Assembly (NCBI GenBank): GCA_037447605.1
Contig: CM074818.1
Span: 1,129,253 to 1,193,252 of the forward strand
Direction: 5' to 3'
Source: Zygnema circumcarinatum
Lineage: Eukaryota > Streptophyta > Zygnematophyceae > Zygnematales > Zygnemataceae
Length of the DNA: 64,000 nt
Shown: piece by piece, positions 59,051-64,000 of the stretch
Numbering within the stretch: the first letter of the stretch is position 1
Layout of the letters: each line of letters opens with the position of its first letter
Notes under the pieces: model-generated
What the model was told of the DNA's origin: nothing
Seen by the model: only the letters and a program-made list of their open reading frames with translations
Database searches by the model: none
Position numbers and translations under genes: made by a program

Positions 59051-61147
59051 TAGGCATCGTTAGATAAGAGAATTTCCATAAGACAAGGAAATAGGGAACT
59101 GGCATTCCCATAAAATTCGTTTGTAACTCCATTAAGGGATGATTTCGAGAGACGAGGATGTGGCATTGATATCACGATGACGATGATGCCATCAAATGGT
59201 CAATAGCATAATTTTGAGTTTCATTCAAGGGAATGAAGGGATTTGCAAAGTTTCTGTACTTTATTTGTAATATTTTCGTACTATTTCTCTACTTTTTTGT
59301 ACTTTCTTTGTACTTTGGACGAAGTTTTTGTCTCATAGAAACCTTCGAATGTCATCACATAATCACTATTTCTCTCAGTGGACATACCCACTAATGTTTC
59401 TCGCCATACAGAGTTGCTGCATAAAGAAGCCAAGGACTTCACCAATGCTTTAAGCATCAACTCGCCAGTCAACCAATGGCAATGCCAACAACTGAAATCT
59501 ATGCACAAGCCCTTGAACTGAGAAACGTACACAAGGCCTGCTGTTTGAGTCCCGAGCAGGTGACCTTGAGACCAAACTTGTTTTCATGTCCTTGTTGGAA
59601 CTTCCCAAACGTCTTCGTCGTCTACGCCTCATTACGTTTTTCTTTTCTATTTTTTTTTCATATTGAAGGGGCGGCTTCTATTAAGGGAAAATTTTGAGTT
59701 TCGCTCAAGGGATTTAAGGGATTTTTTCAAAAAATTCCTTATTTGACGATGCCTGGGCGGGAGGCCGTCCGGGCGGGGTGCGCCCCGCCCCGGTCGAGCC
59801 GGTTTCGCCTAAACGACAAGGCGGGCTACGATTTTCCTGCCACGCAAAAGCCTGTCCTGCCTACAGTTCACATGTTTTTCCGAGCTGGCGCGCTGCGCTT
59901 GGCGCGACCTGGGGGAGGGTGGATATATCTGAAATCGCAGCCGTTGCAGGAGGTACGGACGGAGATTCTCCAGTGCAATCGGACGGCGACCGGGCACCCT
60001 TTACTTATGACACGCCGGGGCGACCTGGCGAGGTGCCAACTGCGGCGGCGGCTGCTGGCTGCAGAACGGGGAAAGGCGGCGGCACTGCAGTTCCATGCTC
60101 CCTGTAGTTGCTGCTGCGCCCGTCACAGGACACGGCGGCACAGCAAACAGAACGCTGTTCCATGACACGTTCGCCGTCCCGCCGTCCTCGTGGAGGGTTG
60201 CCGTGGGGAACATAGAACACGGGCGGGCTCGCACTGGTCACGTGACGCCGCTACACGGCACAACAGGGACAGAGGGATGTGGCATTGGACTCATGGTGGG
60301 GATGATGCCATCATCAACAACAACATTGTGACTTCATAGGCAGCCAATGGAGTGGAGTGGAGTGGAGTCACTCGTACTCTCGCGGCTGCTTCAAGGGAGG
60401 GCTTGAAGCGTTGTTGAGCCGAGGCGTAGTTTTCCGCTCTTCGCTTTTTTATTTTCTGTTTAGGTCCTTTGCGACCAATTCCTCGTGGTTCCCCATGCTG
60501 ATTTTGCCCATGAACATCGTGAGACCAATGCTTCATCCCCTCGTACTCCAAACCGTCAGTACAGTACCCACTGCAGTACAGTAGTCCTAGCGCGCGGCTG
60601 GCCCATCCAATCTTGGGCCTCCGCCGGCGTGCGTGCGTGCACTTGCTGCGCCTCAACAATGAGCGCGATGACGCGGAGCCCCGCGATACGGAGCGTATCG
60701 CCCATAGATGAAAGGACAAATTCGATTCGCTCCTCTGATTGCAGCTCGGATTCTTCACGAAGCGTCGCAAGCAGCCGCCAATGAGGGATGCTGGCTTACC
60801 ATATCAAGATCCTCTCAGATTGCTCTCGTATGATTGCTAGGAAATCTTGCGAGAAGATTGTGCTTTGAGACTGCCTGCTGCCACCTTTTCTGAAGAATGC
60901 GGAGCCGCTGCATGTGAGTACTGTACTGACTTAGTGAGAGATACGGTAGGCTAGATCTGCCAGTCAGCTTCTGATAGGCCGCTGACCTCAAGTCCTTGAC
61001 CACCGATGCTTGGATACAGCTGTGCCTGTATGATTAAACGGGCGACGGAGAAACGCCACCGAATGTGAGTTCCAGGTTATTAGGGTCTCCATGTAGAAGA
61101 AGCCGTTTCCTGAGGTTTTACACATCTTTGAGGAGAGATAATTAAAA
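59051..61147. other. Repeat-rich intergenic stretch
   Basis: Contains partial R1-like pieces (59155-59205, 60275-60325) and the R1 copy 60465-60535. GGGAATGAAGGGATTTGCAAA and TCAAGGGATTTAAGGGATTT direct repeats are at 59230 and 59705. A segment 60885-61000 resembles 55555-55650. No gene supported. Confidence 0.4.
60465..60535 (+). repeat. Dispersed repeat R1, copy 3
   Basis: GTCCTTTGCGACCAATTCCT, CGTGGTTCCCCATGCTGATT, TTGCCCATGAACATCGTGAG; about 85 per cent like the copies at 25.3 and 55.7 kb by eye. Confidence 0.7.
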
Positions 61148-61356
61148 GGAGAACTATATACCGCCCCCCTTTTTTGGTTATCCCGCCACTGTTTTTTTGA
61201 AATCCGGCCCTCCCATTTCGGCTATTCTGCCCCCCTCCCCCATTTTGGATATTTCGGGAGGAGATCGCCCCCCTGTTTTGAATATTTGTTCCCCTCCCCT
61301 GCCCTCACCCTCCCCTTCCCTCCCCTGCCCTCCCCCTCCCCTTCCCTCCCCTCCCC

Positions 61357-61366
61357 NNNNNNNNNN
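61357..61366. other. Assembly gap (10 N)
   Basis: Ten unknown bases inside a CCCTCCCC tract of the MULE-type element, so true length is unknown. Confidence 0.99.
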
Positions 61367-61497
61367 CCTGCCCACCCCTCCCTTCCCTTCTTCCTCTCGG
61401 TTTGCGAGTTTTTCTATATTTAGGAACTTTTTATTCTCTTTTTATCCTTTTTCTTTTGGTGGGTGTGAAGCTCTGTCATGATGTAATGGTTGGCTTG

Positions 61498-62175
61498 CTT
61501 GCTTGCTCTCTCTTCTCTCTCTCTCTCTTTCTCTCTCTCTCTCCTCAGTCTTTCTCTCCCCTACTCTCTCCTCTGCTCATTCTCTCTCTCTCCTTTGCTC
61601 TCTCCTGTGCTCTCTCCTCTAGTCTCTCTCTCCTTTGCTCTCTCTTGTGCTCTCTCCTCTAGTCTCTCTCTCCTTTGCTCTCACTCTACTCACTCTCTCT
61701 CTCTCGTTTGCTCTCTCCTCTGCTCATTCTCTCTCTCCTTTGCTCTCTCCTCTAGTCTCTCTCTCCTCTACTCTCACTCCTCTGCTCTTTCTCTCTCCTC
61801 TATACTCTCTCTCCTCGGCTCTCGCTCCTTTGCTCTCTCTCTCTTCTCTCTCCTTTGCTCTCTCCTGTAGTCTCTCTCCTCTGCTCTCACTCTGCTCTCT
61901 CTCTCTCTCTCTCTTTCTCCCTCTCTTTCTCTCTTTCTCTCTCTCTCTCCTCTGCTCTCTCTCCTCTGCTCTCTCTCCTCTAGTCTTTCTCTCCTCTACT
62001 CTCTCTCCTTTGCTTTCTCTTGTGCTCTCTACTCTAGTCTCTCTCTCGTTTGCTCTCACTCCTCTGCTCATTCTCTCTCTCCTTTGCTCTCTCCTGTGCT
62101 CTCTACTCTAGTCTCTCTCCTTTGCTCTCACTCCTCTGCTCACTCTCTTTCTCTCCTTTGCGCTCTCTCTCGAAC
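61498..62175 (+). repeat. CTCTCTCTCCTTTGCTCTCTCCTCTAG-type minisatellite
   Basis: About 680 bp of CT-rich tandem words (CTCTCTCTCC, TTTGCTCTCTCC, TCTAGTCTCTCT) in changing order, carried inside the MULE-type element. The 158-codon Ser/Leu frames across it are artefacts. Confidence 0.9.
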
Positions 62176-62499
62176 CTTGCGCTGATGTGTGAGAAGGAGA
62201 AAACGGGGGGGAAATATCCAAAATGGGGGGGGGGGGGCGGGATATTTCAAAACAGGGGGCAGAATAGCCGAAATGGGAGGGTCGGATTTCAAAAAAACAG
62301 TGGCGGGATAACCAAAAAGGGGGGGGGGGCGGTATATAGTTCTCCTAATTAAAAGGAAAATTAGAGAGGATGTTGCATTCATGCTGCAGGCGCCGTTTCT
62401 ATGCTCACGTTTTGAATGGAGGTCCGTTAAATGGCATGCGCAAGATGAATGAGAGTGGGCTGTCGTTCTGTCGTAGACAAGATGAATGAGATGGTTGTA

Positions 62500-63395
62500 G
62501 GGATTGAGAGAGGGAGGAGGGAATTGGGAGGTAGGAGAGCGAGAGGGAGCTAGAGAGGTGAAGGGTGGAGGGGGGAGCGGGAGGGGAGGGAGGGAGGGAG
62601 TGGGAGTGGAGGGAGGAGGGAGGAGGGAGAGGGAGAGGGAGTGAGACGTAGAGGGAATGGAGGATGGGAGAAAGGTGGGAGTCTTCGAGATGCCTCTGTA
62701 GAAAAAATGGCAGAGGCGCCGTCGAGCGGACCCGTGGGAAGAGAGGGAAAGACAGGAGGATTCAGGATGTCTCGGTAGACATAATATGGGAATTGAGCGA
62801 GAGAAAAAGAGAGAAAGGGACGGGGAGGGAAAGTCGGGGACAATTGTGAACCCTTGAAAGGTTTCGTTAGTCGTAATGGCGGTTACCAACAAGCCTTGAC
62901 GACTATTATGTACATCACCACCTATCGGCTGATGTCCCTGGCGGTAATGGGGGAGGGGTGGGAGAGAGAGTGAGCGGGGGGGAAGGGAGAGGTGTGGGGG
63001 TAGAGAGTGAGAGGGTGGGAAGATAGAGGGAGGGGTTAGGAGCGAGAGGGAGAGAGGTGGGGGGGGGGAGAGAGGAAGCAGGCTGAGTGGTAAGGGTGAG
63101 CGAGAAACTGCACAGGAGAGAGGTGGAGGGAGGGGTTAGGGAAAGGGGAAGGCTGAGGGGAAAGAGCAGAGGGGAAGAAGGCGGTGATGGGAGTGGGAGC
63201 AGAAGTGGGATAGTTAGGGGTGGTGGCGGAGTGAAGGAGAAGTGGGAGCAGTGGGGGGGGGGAGGACGAGGCAGGAGATGTGGGGAGAGTGAGAGAGGTG
63301 AAGACTGAGAAGAGGGGGAGAGGGGGAACGGGAGAGGAAGAGTGAGAGGAGATCCGAAGGGGAGAGAGGGGAGCGAGGAAAAAAAGAGAGGAAGA
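62500..63395 (+). repeat. GA-rich low-complexity region
   Basis: About 900 bp of purine-rich sequence (GGGAGAGAG, GGGAGGAGGGAG, GAGGGGAAGAG), broken at 62700-62940 by more complex DNA. Pro/Ser frames on the minus strand are artefacts. It is the strand complement in character of the CT array at 61.5-62.2 kb. Confidence 0.8.
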
Positions 63396-64000
63396 GGCAT
63401 TGATATATGTTGCAGAAGTAAAGAATTGAGCTTTCAATATTTGTCAATCCCTTAGGCCCTTTCTCCATTGAGAACAATTGTCGAGCTTCTGTTGCGGAAT
63501 ATATAAAATGGAACATATGTAGTGGTGACCCGCCCATGTGTACAAAAAAACTTGTACGTGGCGCGTCGCCATTGGAAGGTGCTTGACCACAGTTCGCGTC
63601 TATCAGTCGCTTAGCTCGAGCAAATATTGATTTGTGTTTTTTTCTTCTTTTTTTTCTTATGAGAGCATGCAAAGGCAGGGGCTCCGACTTGCGGGTCCAC
63701 TTCAAGGTACACCATAATATACTTCTCTTATTCCTGAAGCAAGCAGTTCAAGAATTTAGGGTCAAAGTTGGGGATTTAGGGTGAAGGTTTTTGCGTTCTC
63801 AAGTTCCTCTTGGTTCCCCTTGAGCATGTGACTTTTGATGGCATCGCCATCATGGTATCAATCCCATTTTCTTGATGCTTCAATCAAACGCATTCAATTA
63901 GATTGACTATTTCAAAATTCCAAACGTAGATCAAGGGGCGCGCTGGTATCATACACACTATACTGTCACAGTTCCTGGTTCAGTTCGACTCGCCACGTAC
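63396..64000. other. Terminal non-coding stretch
   Basis: Contains R1-like words (TTCCTCTTGGTTCCCCTTGA; GATGGCATCGCCATCATGGT) at 63795-63875 and two GATTTAGGGT motifs at 63751-63783. No gene seen to the window end. Confidence 0.4.

Larger units (their letters stand above)
61148..62345. mobile_element. MULE-type element with perfect 9-bp TSD, family C copy 2
   Basis: The ends are GGAGAACTATATACCGCCCC and the exact inverse (GGCGGTATATAGTTCTCC), with TIRs of about 110 bp that are nearly identical (TTTTGGTTATCCCGCCACTG, then TTTTTTTGAAATCCG in both). The flanking 9 bases TAATTAAAA occur at 61139-61147 and again at 62346-62354: a perfect target duplication of Mutator size. The interior is a CCCTCC tract with the assembly gap, a CTCGGTTTGC motif shared with copy 1, and a 670-bp CTCTCTCC array. 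No transposase remains, so it is non-autonomous. Confidence 0.85.

Noticed and set aside
58205-59132. Long frames on both strands (282 and 292 codons)
   Set aside because: GC-rich composition keeps several frames open; no motif, and the spliced minus-strand model fits better.
61490-62111. Ser/Leu-rich membrane-like protein frames
   Set aside because: Direct translation of a CT minisatellite inside a transposon.
62140-63437. Pro/Ser-rich minus-strand frames
   Set aside because: Complement of GA-rich low-complexity DNA.
1-64000. tRNA, rRNA or snRNA genes
   Set aside because: I looked for tRNA-like GTTCGA boxes with matching arms and for conserved rRNA words and found none I could support; a tRNAscan-SE and Infernal run would be decisive.

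Overview
This is a nuclear window from a green-lineage eukaryote. The genes have several exons with GT-AG introns, and no operon-like spacing or plasmid or phage gene is visible. The protein set points to Viridiplantae, most likely a streptophyte alga: a 190-residue FKBP20-1-type immunophilin, a plant-type alpha-amylase behind a plastid-targeting-like leader, a DUF1997-like putative plastid protein, and two GH81 beta-1,3-glucanases of the soybean glucan-elicitor-binding type. I cannot name the species. Exon models were built by hand from splice sites, reading-frame phase and protein family knowledge. For most genes the phases close exactly.

Layout. 17-2748 (+): 3' part of TFIIIC subunit 5. 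3357-9091 (-): TAF6. 9678-15067 (+): a nucleolar G-patch (PINX1/GPATCH4-like) protein, divergent from TAF6 across a shared promoter. 16848-18605 (+): unknown Ser-rich protein. 20441-24862 (+): choline-transporter-like membrane protein. 25200-28000: a transposon cluster containing a three-level nested insertion and a Mutator-like (MULE) element. 29078-30633 (+): UBA-like small protein. 32004-36002 (+): DUF1997-like protein. 37262-39869 (+): FKBP20-1. 40800-43421 (-): plastid alpha-amylase. 44430-47241 and 49087-53376 (both -): a tandem GH81 pair. 53400-64000: mostly repeats and MITEs, with one probable unrecognised minus-strand gene (57590-58316), a second MULE-type element with a perfect 9-bp target duplication, a 10-base assembly gap, and long CT- and GA-rich tracts.

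The genes do not form one pathway. Basal transcription (TFIIIC5, TAF6) and nucleolar functions lie in the first 15 kb. Glucan metabolism (alpha-amylase plus two GH81 enzymes) lies in one minus-strand block at 40.8-53.4 kb. Most gene starts share the context CCATGGC, and two genes have first coding exons of only 15 nt. Simple pyrimidine or purine tracts and interstitial telomere-like repeats recur in promoters and introns; these produce most of the long but meaningless open frames.
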